Assembly (NCBI RefSeq): GCF_020171925.1 | Contig: NZ_JAIVAR010000001.1 | Location: 1,302,001-1,366,000, forward strand | DNA from: Rossellomorea aquimaris | GTDB lineage: Bacteria; Bacillota; Bacilli; Bacillales; Bacillaceae_B | Length of the DNA: 64,000 nucleotides | Direction: 5' to 3' | Part shown: in pieces, positions 36,604-45,217 of the stretch | Position numbering within the stretch: position 1 is the stretch's first letter | Layout of the letters: each line of letters begins with the position of its first letter | The notes under the pieces: generated by a model | The model's input: the letters and a program-made list of their open reading frames with translations, nothing else | Told to the model about the DNA's origin: nothing | Databases searched by the model: none | Program-made: the position numbers and the translations under genes

Positions 36604-36638
36604 ACAACCGAGCAGTTTGTGCTCGGTTGTTTCTTTTT
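36604..36638 (+). terminator. terminator, probably the original namA terminator
   Basis: Perfect 11-bp stem ACAACCGAGCA / TGCTCGGTTGT with a 5-nt loop and TTCTTTTT tail. It lies immediately after the truncated repeat copy. Confidence 0.85.
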
Positions 36639-36693
36639 ATGATGGTACAGTCCTGTTTTGGACGGGGCAAGTTAATTAGAATGATTATTATTA

Positions 36694-36820
36694 GAGCATA
36701 TATTTTCAAATTGGAGCATAAATCCTAAATTAGGAGCATATATTTCCTGATTGGAGCATAAATCCTGAATTAGGAGCATATATTTCCTAATTGGAGCATA
36801 AATTCAAAAAATCAAGCATA
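36694..36820. repeat. 20-bp-period GAGCATA array, seven units
   Basis: GAGCATA begins at 36694, 36714, 36734, 36754, 36774 and 36794, with AAGCATA at 36814: exactly 20 bp each time. Spacers alternate between TATTT(C/T)C-type and AATCCT-AATTAG-type, giving a 40-bp composite unit. The spacing equals about two helical turns. Region is free of genes. The same heptamer and period occur at 19303-19370. Confidence 0.85.
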
Positions 36821-36944
36821 AACACACGACAGAAGACTGGCTTCCTCCTCGATTCCGGCCAAAATTCCGGCCAAAAAACGAAACCTCATCAAATTCACTA
36901 CCTATATAATCAACATCGTCTCCCAAATCAACCACAAAGGACAT

Positions 36945-36993
36945 AAAAAGATGCTTGCATGAGCCGACACGAACAGCTCACGCAAGCATTTTA
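36945..36993. terminator. terminator of the histidine phosphatase-rnz side
   Basis: Stem ATGCTTGCATGAGC (36951-36964) with GCTCACGCAAGCAT (36976-36989), one mismatch; T-run on the minus strand side is CTTTTT. Confidence 0.75.
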
Positions 36994-37021
36994 AAAAATA
37001 TTCGACTACTCACTTCCGAAG

Positions 37022-37558
37022 TCACGGCTCCCAAATCCTCCGAATCAGCCCTTCATCCACTTCCACAAGATACACATCAGGGTTACTCAAAGCAAATAGC
37101 TCATCATATCCATACTTTTCGTCAAAGTAACGCAGCAACAAAGTAGTGAGGTTACCGTGACTCACCACGACAATATGATCTTCCTTGCTTTTTAGCATGT
37201 CCTCAATGAAGGACGATGCCCGCCCCAACCCCTGTTCATTGGATTCTCCCCCTGGAAAGGACAGGGAGAAATCTTCGAAGGTTTTCCGCAGCATCTCTTT
37301 CCAGTCGGGGTGATCCCTTTCGCTCAGGATCCTTTCACCCAGACGTTCATCTTCCTTAATGGGAATACCGGTGCAGTCAGCGAACGGTTGAATGGTCTGC
37401 AGCGTTCTCTTGAATGGGCTTGAAAAAATGGCTTCAACCGGATATTCCTTCAGAAAAGAAGCAAGCTGCCCTGCCTGTTCTTCCCCCTCTCGTGTCAAAG
37501 GAGCATGAAAGTCCTGCCCTTCTGCTTTGGCATGACGAACGATGTACAAGGTTTTCAC
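37022..37558 (-). CDS. histidine phosphatase family protein
   Basis: 178 residues with the phosphoglycerate-mutase-type catalytic motif YIVRHAKAE (phospho-acceptor His9), SSPFKRTLQT (second Arg), and the C-terminal HGN in VVVSHGNLTTLL. Start is GTG at 37558 with GGGGG 8 nt upstream. It is closely linked to rnz (12 bp apart) and likely in its operon. Substrate (sugar phosphate, phosphohistidine or other) cannot be told from sequence. Confidence 0.87.
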   Translation of the reverse strand: MKTLYIVRHAKAEGQDFHAPLTREGEEQAGQLASFLKEYPVEAIFSSPFKRTLQTIQPFADCTGIPIKEDERLGERILSERDHPDWKEMLRKTFEDFSLSFPGGESNEQGLGRASSFIEDMLKSKEDHIVVVSHGNLTTLLLRYFDEKYGYDELFALSNPDVYLVEVDEGLIRRIWEP

Positions 37559-37570
37559 ATCATCTTCCCC

Positions 37571-38500
37571 CTATTTCTTCAATGGAATTGTATACTCGAG
37601 GAAATCTTTTGCGATGTAGCTCTCGGGAAACACTTCCCTGGCTTCGTTCTCTAGTTCCGGCCACGATTCCTTTGAGAATCTTGAGGAGATATGGGTCAGG
37701 AACAGAACATTCACTCCGGCTTCACCGGCAGCCTCGGCGGCCTGTGTGCTAGTTGAGTGAAAATATTCATGGGCCATTTCCTCTTGATCTTTATTGAAAG
37801 TGGCTTCATGGACCAGAACGTCTGCTGAACTTGCAAGCTCTATTGCCTTCTGGCAGAACCTTGTATCTCCAAGGATCGTGACGATACGGCCAGGAATTGA
37901 AGGCCCGATGAATTCTCGACCATCAATGACGCTCCCGTCTTCGAGTGTAACCCTTTCGCCTGCCTTCAGCTTTTTATAGACCGGTCCTGGCTCAACCCCT
38001 CTTTCTTTCAAGGAATGGACCTGAAGCTCCCCAGGCTTATCCTTTTCCTCGATCCGGTATCCGAAAGAGGTGAGGCCGTGTTGGAGCTCCCCGGCAGTGA
38101 CCTTGAAACTCTCATCCTCAAAGATGACCCCGTCTCCTTCCACTTCGACGATATCAAGTGGGTATTTCAAGTGAGTTTGACTGATTGATAAAGATACGTC
38201 AATGAACTGCTTGATGCCCTTGGGCCCATAAACGGTAAGTCCTGATTCACCACCTTGGAATGATCGGCTGCCAAGAAGGCCGGGTAATCCATAAATGTGG
38301 TCTCCATGAAGATGGGAGATGAAAATCTTTTCAATCCGCCTCGGTTTTAAGCTCGTATGTAAAATCTGGTGCTGAGTGGCTTCTCCACAGTCAAATAGCC
38401 AAACGGCCCCTCTCTCTTCCAGTAGTTTCAACGCGATACTGGATACGTTGCGGAGCTTTGCCGGCACTCCCGCTCCAGTCCCCAAAAATAATAGTTCCAT
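37571..38500 (-). CDS. rnz: ribonuclease Z
   Basis: RNase Z removes 3' trailers from CCA-less tRNA precursors. 309 residues; Zn-binding [17 protein letters not shown] (about residues 60-76), [10 protein letters not shown] at the start, GDTRFC (about 210), LVHEATF, and [11 protein letters not shown] with the HST-type loop. ATG at 38500 follows AGGAGTGA. Length equals family norm. Equivalent to B. subtilis yqjK. Confidence 0.96.
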   Translation of the reverse strand: MELLFLGTGAGVPAKLRNVSSIALKLLEERGAVWLFDCGEATQHQILHTSLKPRRIEKIFISHLHGDHIYGLPGLLGSRSFQGGESGLTVYGPKGIKQFIDVSLSISQTHLKYPLDIVEVEGDGVIFEDESFKVTAGELQHGLTSFGYRIEEKDKPGELQVHSLKERGVEPGPVYKKLKAGERVTLEDGSVIDGREFIGPSIPGRIVTILGDTRFCQKAIELASSADVLVHEATFNKDQEEMAHEYFHSTSTQAAEAAGEAGVNVLFLTHISSRFSKESWPELENEAREVFPESYIAKDFLEYTIPLKK

Positions 38501-38813
38501 TTACATTCACTCCTACTTGCCAACGATAATATCCCTATCATAGCATATTTATCCCCCAAACCATTCCAGCAACGCTTCTTCAGAGAAACCTGTCATAAGA
38601 TAAGAGAAATAAGCCAACATAAAGACGAAGATACTTTAAACGGGGAGCTTGTTGAGAGCCAGATATCCTGAATCCGCGCAGGATGTAAAAATGTGACCCG
38701 GAATGAAGTTCGTCAGCATATGATTTGCTAATTACGCATTTAGTCTTTAAAATTAAATAATTGTAATAGATAAAAACAAAAGATCAGCAACAAGATAAAG
38801 TGAGGTCATAAAC
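38501..38813. other. intergenic region between rnz and zwf
   Basis: No reading frame with a ribosome-binding site was found. It must hold the divergent promoters of rnz and zwf; the AT-rich stretch around 38745-38770 (TTTAGT, 17 nt, TGTAAT) is a possible zwf promoter with a poor -35. Confidence 0.4.
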
Positions 38814-40316
38814 GTGAAAAAAACGAACACACCCTCTTCTCTGATCACGATTTTCGGAGCTACCGGGGATTTAGCAAAAAGAAAACTATATCCATCCCTT
38901 TATCATTTGTTCCGCAAAGGAAAAATCTCTGAAAAGTTTGCTGTCATCGGTGTCGGACGCCGTGACTGGTCAAATGAAGAGTTCCAGGAACATGTCCGGA
39001 CTTCGGTACATAATGCCCTTGGTAACGATGATAACATCGATGGATTCGTTTCCCATTTCTACTATCATCAAAATGATTTATCGAATAATGATTCTTATCA
39101 GGCACAAAAGCAGCTCTCCGAAGAGTTGGACGAGCATTATCAACTTGAAGGCAACCGTATTTTCTATTTGGCGATGGCACCGGAATTCTTTGGTACCATC
39201 ACTGAACAATTAAAGACACAAGGTTTGACGGATACAAAAGGGTTCCAGCGCTTAGTCATTGAAAAGCCTTTTGGACATGATTTGCCATCTGCTGAAGAAT
39301 TGAATGCCCACATCAGGGAGTCATTTTCAGAAGATCAGATTTACCGTATCGACCACTATCTTGGTAAAGAAATGGTGCAAAACATCGAAGTCATCCGTTT
39401 TGCCAATGCCATGTTCGAACCACTATGGAACAATCGATACATTTCAAACATCCAAGTGACTTCCTCTGAAGAACTCGGAGTTGAAGAGCGTGGGCGCTAT
39501 TATGAAAAAAGCGGCGCACTAAGAGATATGGTTCAAAATCATATGCTTCAGATGGTGGCCCTGCTTGCGATGGAACCGCCGATCAAGTTGACGACTGAAG
39601 AAATCAGAAGTGAAAAAGTACGGGTATTAAGAGCCCTCCGCCCGTTTGAGGCAGAAGAAGTGAAGGACTATTTTGTCCGCGGTCAATATGGACCTGGTAC
39701 TTCAAAAGGGGAGAAAGTGAAAGGATATCGCGAAGCCGACAACGTGGATGACTTATCCAACACCGAAACATTCGTTGCCGGAAAGCTGATGATTGATAAT
39801 TTCCGTTGGGCGGGTGTTCCTTTCTATATCCGCACAGGTAAGCGTATGGCGGCCAAATCAACGAAGATTGTGATTCAGTTCAAAGATATCCCGATGAATC
39901 TATACTATAATACAGACAAGCCACTGGCACCGAATCTTCTTGTGATTCACATTCAGCCTGAAGAAGGAATCACGTTGCACCTGAACGTGAAGAAATCCGG
40001 ACAGAACATCGAAACGACTCCGGTCAAGCTGAACTTTGCCAATACGAGTGTCGATGGAATGAATACTCCAGAAGCATACGAAAAGCTGTTGAATGACTGC
40101 TTGCGTGGGGACGCGACTAATTTCACTCACTGGGATGAAGTGAAGCTTTCATGGGCATTTGTCGATAAAATCTCTGAAGTATGGGAGAAAACAAGGGATG
40201 AACAATTCCCGAATTATGATTCAGGTTCCATGGGACCAAAGGCGGCCGATAACCTACTCGCCAAAGACGGTTATTACTGGTGGCCGATAGCGGACTTGGA
40301 TGTAGAACAGTGCTAA
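38814..40316 (+). CDS. zwf: glucose-6-phosphate dehydrogenase
   Basis: First enzyme of the oxidative pentose phosphate pathway, reducing NADP. 500 residues with ITIFGATGDLAKRKLYPSLY (cofactor site), the catalytic RIDHYLGKEMVQN (about 178-190) and EKPFGHD. Start is GTG at 38814, 8 nt after GAGG. Convergent with gndA, the third enzyme of the same pathway, sharing a bidirectional terminator. Confidence 0.97.
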   Translation: MKKTNTPSSLITIFGATGDLAKRKLYPSLYHLFRKGKISEKFAVIGVGRRDWSNEEFQEHVRTSVHNALGNDDNIDGFVSHFYYHQNDLSNNDSYQAQKQLSEELDEHYQLEGNRIFYLAMAPEFFGTITEQLKTQGLTDTKGFQRLVIEKPFGHDLPSAEELNAHIRESFSEDQIYRIDHYLGKEMVQNIEVIRFANAMFEPLWNNRYISNIQVTSSEELGVEERGRYYEKSGALRDMVQNHMLQMVALLAMEPPIKLTTEEIRSEKVRVLRALRPFEAEEVKDYFVRGQYGPGTSKGEKVKGYREADNVDDLSNTETFVAGKLMIDNFRWAGVPFYIRTGKRMAAKSTKIVIQFKDIPMNLYYNTDKPLAPNLLVIHIQPEEGITLHLNVKKSGQNIETTPVKLNFANTSVDGMNTPEAYEKLLNDCLRGDATNFTHWDEVKLSWAFVDKISEVWEKTRDEQFPNYDSGSMGPKAADNLLAKDGYYWWPIADLDVEQC

Positions 40317-40324
40317 ATGAATTC

Positions 40325-40362
40325 TCATCCGATCATCACCAAGATGAGTGATGATCGGATGA
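40325..40362. other. perfect 15-bp hairpin after zwf
   Basis: TCATCCGATCATCAC pairs with GTGATGATCGGATGA. No T-run; it precedes the terminator and may protect the zwf mRNA 3' end. Confidence 0.6.
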
Positions 40363-40366
40363 AACT

Positions 40367-40402
40367 AAAAAACGACCAAGGATTAATCCCTGGTCGTTTT
40401 TT
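40367..40402. terminator. bidirectional terminator between zwf and gndA
   Basis: AAAAAACGACCA and TGGTCGTTTTTT flank AGGATTAATCCC, a nearly perfect symmetric stem with A-run and T-run. Confidence 0.9.
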
Positions 40403-40418
40403 CATGTCCACAAAAAAT

Positions 40419-41837
40419 TTATTTCATCCATTCAGTATGGAACGTTCCTTCTTTATCGACACGTTGATACGTATGTGCACCAAAATAATCGCGTTGGGCC
40501 TGGATCAAGTTTGCCGGAAGGGTTTCTGTGCGATAGCTGTCATAGTAAGAAAGAGCAGCAGAGAAACCTGGCACAGGCACACCATTTTGTACCGCAACGG
40601 ATATGACTTCGCGGAGCGCATATTGGTAGCTTTCCACAATCTCTTTAAAGTAAGGATCGAGAAGAAGGTTAGAAAGATTCGATTCGCGATCATACGCTTC
40701 CTTGATTTTTTGAAGGAATTGAGCCCGGATGATGCAGCCTCCACGGAAGATCATCGCAATGTCGCCGTATTGAAGGTTCCAGTCATATTCATCGCTCGCT
40801 GCACGCATTTGTGCGAATCCTTGTGCATAGGAACAGATTTTACTCATATACAGCGCTTTTCTGATTGATTCGATGAGGGCTTCCTTATCTCCCTTGAACG
40901 CTCCTGCATCTGGTCCCTTTAACATTTTACTTGCCTTGACACGTTCATCTTTGATGGCTGAAATGAAACGGGCAAACACCGATTCAGTGATGATCGGCAA
41001 GGATACTCCAAGATCAAGGGCGCTTTGACTCGTCCATTTCCCGGTACCTTTTTGTCCCGCTTTATCGAGGATGACATCGACCATCGGTTTGCCAGTTTCA
41101 TCGTCTTTCTTCGTAAAGATATCGGCCGTGATTTCTATCAGATAGCTGTCAAGTTCCCCTTTGTTCCATTCCGCGAATACTTCATGAAGTTCTTCAGCGC
41201 TCAGTCCGAGAACGTTCTTCATCAAGAAGTACGATTCTGCTATGAGCTGCATGTCACCGTATTCAATTCCATTATGGACCATCTTCACATAATGACCTGC
41301 ACCATCAGGACCGATATACGTTGTGCAGGCTTCGCCATTTACTTTCGCTGCAATATCCTTCAGGATCGGAGCGACCAGATCATACGCTTCTTTTTGACCG
41401 CCTGGCATGATTGATGGTCCCGTAAGCGCTCCTTCTTCTCCCCCGGATACCCCGGTTCCGATAAAGTGGATACCCGATTCACTCAGTTCCCCATTACGTC
41501 TTCTCGTATCTTCAAAGAATGTATTTCCTCCATCGATCAGGATATCACCTTTTTCGAGGAAAGGTTTCAATTGATCGATTGTAGCATCCGTTGCTTTACC
41601 CGCTTTCACCATGAGAAGGATCTTTCGTGGCTTCTCTAGGGAGTTGACGAACTCTTCAATGGAATATGTAGGAACAATCTTTTTTCCATTGGATTCTTTC
41701 ACCATTTCATCCGTCTTTTCACGGGAGCGATTATATACAGACACAGAATATCCTCTGCTTTCAATATTCCATGCAAGGTTTTTCCCCATTACTGCTAAAC
41801 CGATAACACCGATTTCTTGCTGAGACATATCAGTCAT
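40419..41837 (-). CDS. gndA: 6-phosphogluconate dehydrogenase, decarboxylating
   Basis: Oxidises 6-phosphogluconate to ribulose 5-phosphate. 472 residues: [17 protein letters not shown] cofactor loop, GGNTFFEDT, catalytic [19 protein letters not shown] and [15 protein letters not shown], and the C-terminal [10 protein letters not shown]. The GLAVMG (rather than GLGVMG) motif and the overall sequence fit the NADP-dependent GndZ/YqjI type. ATG at 41837 with AAGGA close by; a second ATG three codons later is possible. Confidence 0.95.
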   Translation of the reverse strand: MTDMSQQEIGVIGLAVMGKNLAWNIESRGYSVSVYNRSREKTDEMVKESNGKKIVPTYSIEEFVNSLEKPRKILLMVKAGKATDATIDQLKPFLEKGDILIDGGNTFFEDTRRRNGELSESGIHFIGTGVSGGEEGALTGPSIMPGGQKEAYDLVAPILKDIAAKVNGEACTTYIGPDGAGHYVKMVHNGIEYGDMQLIAESYFLMKNVLGLSAEELHEVFAEWNKGELDSYLIEITADIFTKKDDETGKPMVDVILDKAGQKGTGKWTSQSALDLGVSLPIITESVFARFISAIKDERVKASKMLKGPDAGAFKGDKEALIESIRKALYMSKICSYAQGFAQMRAASDEYDWNLQYGDIAMIFRGGCIIRAQFLQKIKEAYDRESNLSNLLLDPYFKEIVESYQYALREVISVAVQNGVPVPGFSAALSYYDSYRTETLPANLIQAQRDYFGAHTYQRVDKEGTFHTEWMK

Positions 41838-42088
41838 CGTCCTTTCTGTGTATGTTTATGCTGTTTCTTCACTTTGTTCAGGTTTATCTTCAGGTGACCC
41901 TCTCTCCTATGGATTGTCCACTCCAGCTTTCGAATCACCAACCTGAACAGCGCCTATTTGTTATTGGATCAGCTTACTTACCAAAGACGTCAGACAATCC
42001 ATTTCAATCTAACAAGAATGCATCATTGATGCAACTAATCCGATTCAAGGGAACAAGGCATGCCGTTTCTTCCGTGTTAGGATGCCCA

Positions 42089-43342
42089 TTATTCGCGTAA
42101 GAAGTCCTTATTGAAACTTGTATCCCGTTCTTTATCATGAATGGGCTTCTTATCTTTGCCCTTGACCCCTTTCGTAATCGAGTCTTTCCCAAATTTCTCC
42201 TGTAATTGAGACAGAACATCATAAAGAGGTTCCTTCTTGGCTTCCTTTTCGTATGAAAAGATGTCAAGCTGTTCGGTCGCTTCACCTTTTTCCAGCAAAT
42301 CCTGGACAGTCACACCAAGAAGACGGACCGGATCACCGTTCCAATGTTTCATGAACAGTTCCCGGGCATAGTGAGAAAGATCTTCTTTATTCATGACCGG
42401 ATTCTCCACTTTCCTGCTTCTTGTAATCGTCTTACGGAACTTATCCCGAATCATGATCTGGACGGTCGTCCCCACTACATCCTTTTGCTTCAACCTGGCG
42501 GATACTTTGCTGCACAGCTTATCAATGGTGGAAAGGAGATCATTCTGATTGGTCGTATCCCTTGGGAGGGTAGTCGAATTCCCGACGCTTTTATAATCAT
42601 AAATAGAATCAGGGTCCACTGGCCTTTTATCTTCCCCATTCGCTTTTTCTTTAAGCCTTAGACCGTTAATCCCAAGTAATGATTTAAGCTGGATATCATT
42701 TGCATAGGCTAGATCTTTGCACGTCTCTACGCCAATGCCCTTCAACTTTTCCGCTGTCTTCGCACCGACACCGTGCATTTCAATGACCGGAAGCGGCCAG
42801 AGCCTTGCAGGTATATCCCTTTTTCGGAGGACGGTGATGCCCATTGGCTTCTTCATATCGGAAGCAGTCTTCGCCAAGAATTTGTTTGGGGCTATGCCAA
42901 TCGAGCAAGGCAGATCCAGCTGACTTTTAATCTGTGCTTGAATGGAAGAAGCGATCTCGATTGGGGTACCCAGTTCTTGGGAATCGGTGATATCGATGTA
43001 CCCTTCATCAATGGATACCGGTTCCACAAGGTGCGAATACTGTCTCAGGATATCGAACATCCCTTTCGAAGCGGACCGATACCGATCGAAATTCGGGGTC
43101 ATGATGATCAAATCAGGGCACAGCTTCTTCGCTTCCCAGAGTGGCATTGTCGTTTTCACACCAAAGCTTCGTGCTTCATAGCTGCAGGTCACGATTATGC
43201 CTTTTCTTTCCTTTGGATTACCGGCTATCGCGAGCGGTTTTCCCTTCAGACTAGGATCATAAGCCATCTCCACCGATGCATAAAAGCTATTCATATCAAC
43301 ATGCAGGATGACTCTTCCATTCTTTGGGTAAAATGCATTCAT
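42089..43342 (-). CDS. dinB: DNA polymerase IV (PolY1/YqjH)
   Basis: A 417-residue Y-family translesion polymerase. Palm residues HVDMNSFYASVEMA (about 14-27) and PVSIDEGYIDIT (about 107-118), steric-gate-region YASVE, helix-hairpin-helix VIEMHGVGAKTAEKLKGIG, little finger, and clamp-binding QLDIF near the C-terminus. Length matches YqjH. It follows a CheW-like gene by 17 bp. No LexA box was seen in the sequence just upstream of that pair. Confidence 0.95.
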   Translation of the reverse strand: MNAFYPKNGRVILHVDMNSFYASVEMAYDPSLKGKPLAIAGNPKERKGIIVTCSYEARSFGVKTTMPLWEAKKLCPDLIIMTPNFDRYRSASKGMFDILRQYSHLVEPVSIDEGYIDITDSQELGTPIEIASSIQAQIKSQLDLPCSIGIAPNKFLAKTASDMKKPMGITVLRKRDIPARLWPLPVIEMHGVGAKTAEKLKGIGVETCKDLAYANDIQLKSLLGINGLRLKEKANGEDKRPVDPDSIYDYKSVGNSTTLPRDTTNQNDLLSTIDKLCSKVSARLKQKDVVGTTVQIMIRDKFRKTITRSRKVENPVMNKEDLSHYARELFMKHWNGDPVRLLGVTVQDLLEKGEATEQLDIFSYEKEAKKEPLYDVLSQLQEKFGKDSITKGVKGKDKKPIHDKERDTSFNKDFLRE

Positions 43343-43358
43343 AAAATCATGTCTTTCA

Positions 43359-43835
43359 TCACTGATTTTGTAGTGTTTTTTCCTTCAATACATAGTCCGT
43401 AATTTCCTTGATGCCTTCCAAACTGTTCACCAAAACCTGTGGATCGATCCTTGTGATCATTCGATCGTCAAGATTAATGACACTATCGAAATAGGTTGTC
43501 TTTGAATAGGCCAGGAGCCCGACATCCGTGATGGATGAGTCGGCTACTTCCAGGATTTCCTTCGCTTCTTTCACGACTAGTCCAACCTGCAGATCTGCCG
43601 TTTTTACAACCAGCAAAAATAGACCATCTCTAACATTCAATGGTTCATCATACAGAATGGATGACAGATCCAATACAGGAACCAGTTCATTCCTTACCTT
43701 TACTAGTCCTGTTACGTAAGCAGGCAAATGAGGGATGGGATTTACTCCTTCAAGCTTTTCGATCGAAACGATATGTTCGATCCCAATTGCGTATTCTTCC
43801 CTACCTGCATGGAAAACGACTACTTTTGTCAACAT
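43359..43835 (-). CDS. CheW-like domain protein
   Basis: 158 residues comprising one CheW domain: VVFHAGREEYAIGIEHIVSI, IPHLPAYVTGLVKVRNELVPVLDLS (about 34-58) and LVVKTADLQVGLVVKEAKEIL. CheW adaptors couple chemoreceptors to CheA. This copy sits outside any chemotaxis cluster and shares a likely transcript with dinB, so its partner is unclear. Slightly longer C-terminus (residues 135-158) than a minimal CheW. Confidence 0.85.
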   Translation of the reverse strand: MLTKVVVFHAGREEYAIGIEHIVSIEKLEGVNPIPHLPAYVTGLVKVRNELVPVLDLSSILYDEPLNVRDGLFLLVVKTADLQVGLVVKEAKEILEVADSSITDVGLLAYSKTTYFDSVINLDDRMITRIDPQVLVNSLEGIKEITDYVLKEKTLQNQ

Positions 43836-43956
43836 GAGTGTTGTCCCCTCTCAACTTCTGTAATGTAATTCTAATGTACCATATTTTAGCTGTTTTTGAG
43901 AGATTTAAGACCTCCCACCTTCAAACCACTATTATAGAAGCGGCTGTGAATATAAC

Positions 43957-43996
43957 AAGAAGTGCCCATCAACTTCATTGTTAATGGACACTTCTC
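43957..43996 (-). terminator. terminator after the M20 peptidase
   Basis: AGAAGTGTCCAT / ATGGGCACTTCT (minus strand) with a 14-nt loop and a weak T-rich tail. Confidence 0.6.
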
Positions 43997-44021
43997 CGAA
44001 CGGGCAAGAATATGAATCTTT

Positions 44022-45143
44022 TTATTCAGCGACTTCCTGAATGATCGCAACGACCATTTCAGCAAGTTTGTTCAATTCTTTCACAGGCATTCTCTCATTC
44101 TTCGTGTGGATTTCCTCATAGCCCACCGCTAAGTTAACAGTCGGTACCCCGAAGCCAGCGATGACATTTGCATCACTTCCGCCTCCGCTTGTAAGCAATT
44201 CACTTGGGCGGCCGATTTTCTTTGCAGCACGTTTTGCAATTTCAACCACTTCGTCTCCATCGCTGAATTTGAAACCTGGGTACATGACATGCACTTCAAC
44301 TTCGGCACTTCCTCCCATTTCCTCAGCAGCCGTTACGAATGCTTCCTTCATTTTTTCAACCTGGGCTTCCATCTTTTCAGGGACCAATGAACGAGCTTCT
44401 GCCAGGATATCCACTTGATCGCACACGATATTCGTTGCTTTACCGCCTTCGAAACGTCCGATATTCGCAGTCGTTTCTTCGTCGATGCGCCCCAGCGGCA
44501 TTTTCGCAATGGCTTTCGCTGCAATCGTAATGGCAGATACACCTTTTTCAGGTGCAACTCCAGCATGAGCGGTCTTTCCATAAATCGTCGCAAGGACTTT
44601 CGCCTGTGTTGGAGCTGCCACGATGATATTACCGACTTCACCATCAGAATCAAGGGCAAATCCATATTTCGCTTTGACGAGTGAAGAATCCAGTGCCTTT
44701 GCACCAACGAGTCCTGACTCTTCACCGACAGTGATGATGAACTGGATATCACCATGTGAAATATTTTGTTCCTTCAAGACTCTTACGGCTTCGATCATCG
44801 TTGCAAGCCCGGCTTTATCATCTGCTCCAAGGATTGTTGTTCCGTCAGAATAGATATAGCCATCTTCCTTCAGGGTCGGTTTGACTCCTTTGGCAGGGAC
44901 GACCGTATCCATGTGGGACGTGAAATAAATAGTGTCAACGCCCTCCTTATCCCCTTTCAGGTTACAGATGAGATTTCCTGCACCGTGTCCTGTTTCACCC
45001 ATCGTGTCATCTTCATAAACATCCACGCCAAGGTCAGTGAATTTCTTCGTCAGGACCTTTGCAATTTCTGCTTCATCTTTCGTTTCTGAATCGATTTGTA
45101 CCAATTCCAAAAATTCATTTAATAGACGTTCTTGATTTATCAT
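44022..45143 (-). CDS. yqjE: M20 family peptidase, PepT-like (YqjE)
   Basis: 373 residues of the M20/tripeptidase-like group. Metal ligands in TSHMDTVV (about 77-84) and GADDKAGL (about 108-115), catalytic Glu in VGEESGLVGAKAL, dimerisation domain in the middle, C-terminal GGGSDANV with His of the HTKNERM segment. ATG at 45143 has GGAGG 8 nt upstream; the frame from 45158 lies on that site. Located next to the acyl-CoA carboxyltransferase as in B. subtilis yqjE-yqjD. Confidence 0.92.
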   Translation of the reverse strand: MINQERLLNEFLELVQIDSETKDEAEIAKVLTKKFTDLGVDVYEDDTMGETGHGAGNLICNLKGDKEGVDTIYFTSHMDTVVPAKGVKPTLKEDGYIYSDGTTILGADDKAGLATMIEAVRVLKEQNISHGDIQFIITVGEESGLVGAKALDSSLVKAKYGFALDSDGEVGNIIVAAPTQAKVLATIYGKTAHAGVAPEKGVSAITIAAKAIAKMPLGRIDEETTANIGRFEGGKATNIVCDQVDILAEARSLVPEKMEAQVEKMKEAFVTAAEEMGGSAEVEVHVMYPGFKFSDGDEVVEIAKRAAKKIGRPSELLTSGGGSDANVIAGFGVPTVNLAVGYEEIHTKNERMPVKELNKLAEMVVAIIQEVAE

Positions 45144-45217
45144 TAGGTCGACCTCCACAATATGTATTCACTGTACTAGTATATCGTGAATATGAATGCC
45201 GGACAAATAAAGTTCCT

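Noticed and set aside
36694-36820. Possible CRISPR array
   Set aside because: The conserved part is only 7 bp, spacers are 13 bp and repeat among themselves, and there are no cas genes in the window.
40317-40868. 183-codon plus-strand frame after zwf
   Set aside because: It starts at the zwf stop, runs through a bidirectional terminator and lies antisense to gndA.
43836-44021. LexA box upstream of the CheW-like gene and dinB
   Set aside because: No GAAC-N4-GTTC sequence was found there; only a terminator hairpin for the neighbouring peptidase.
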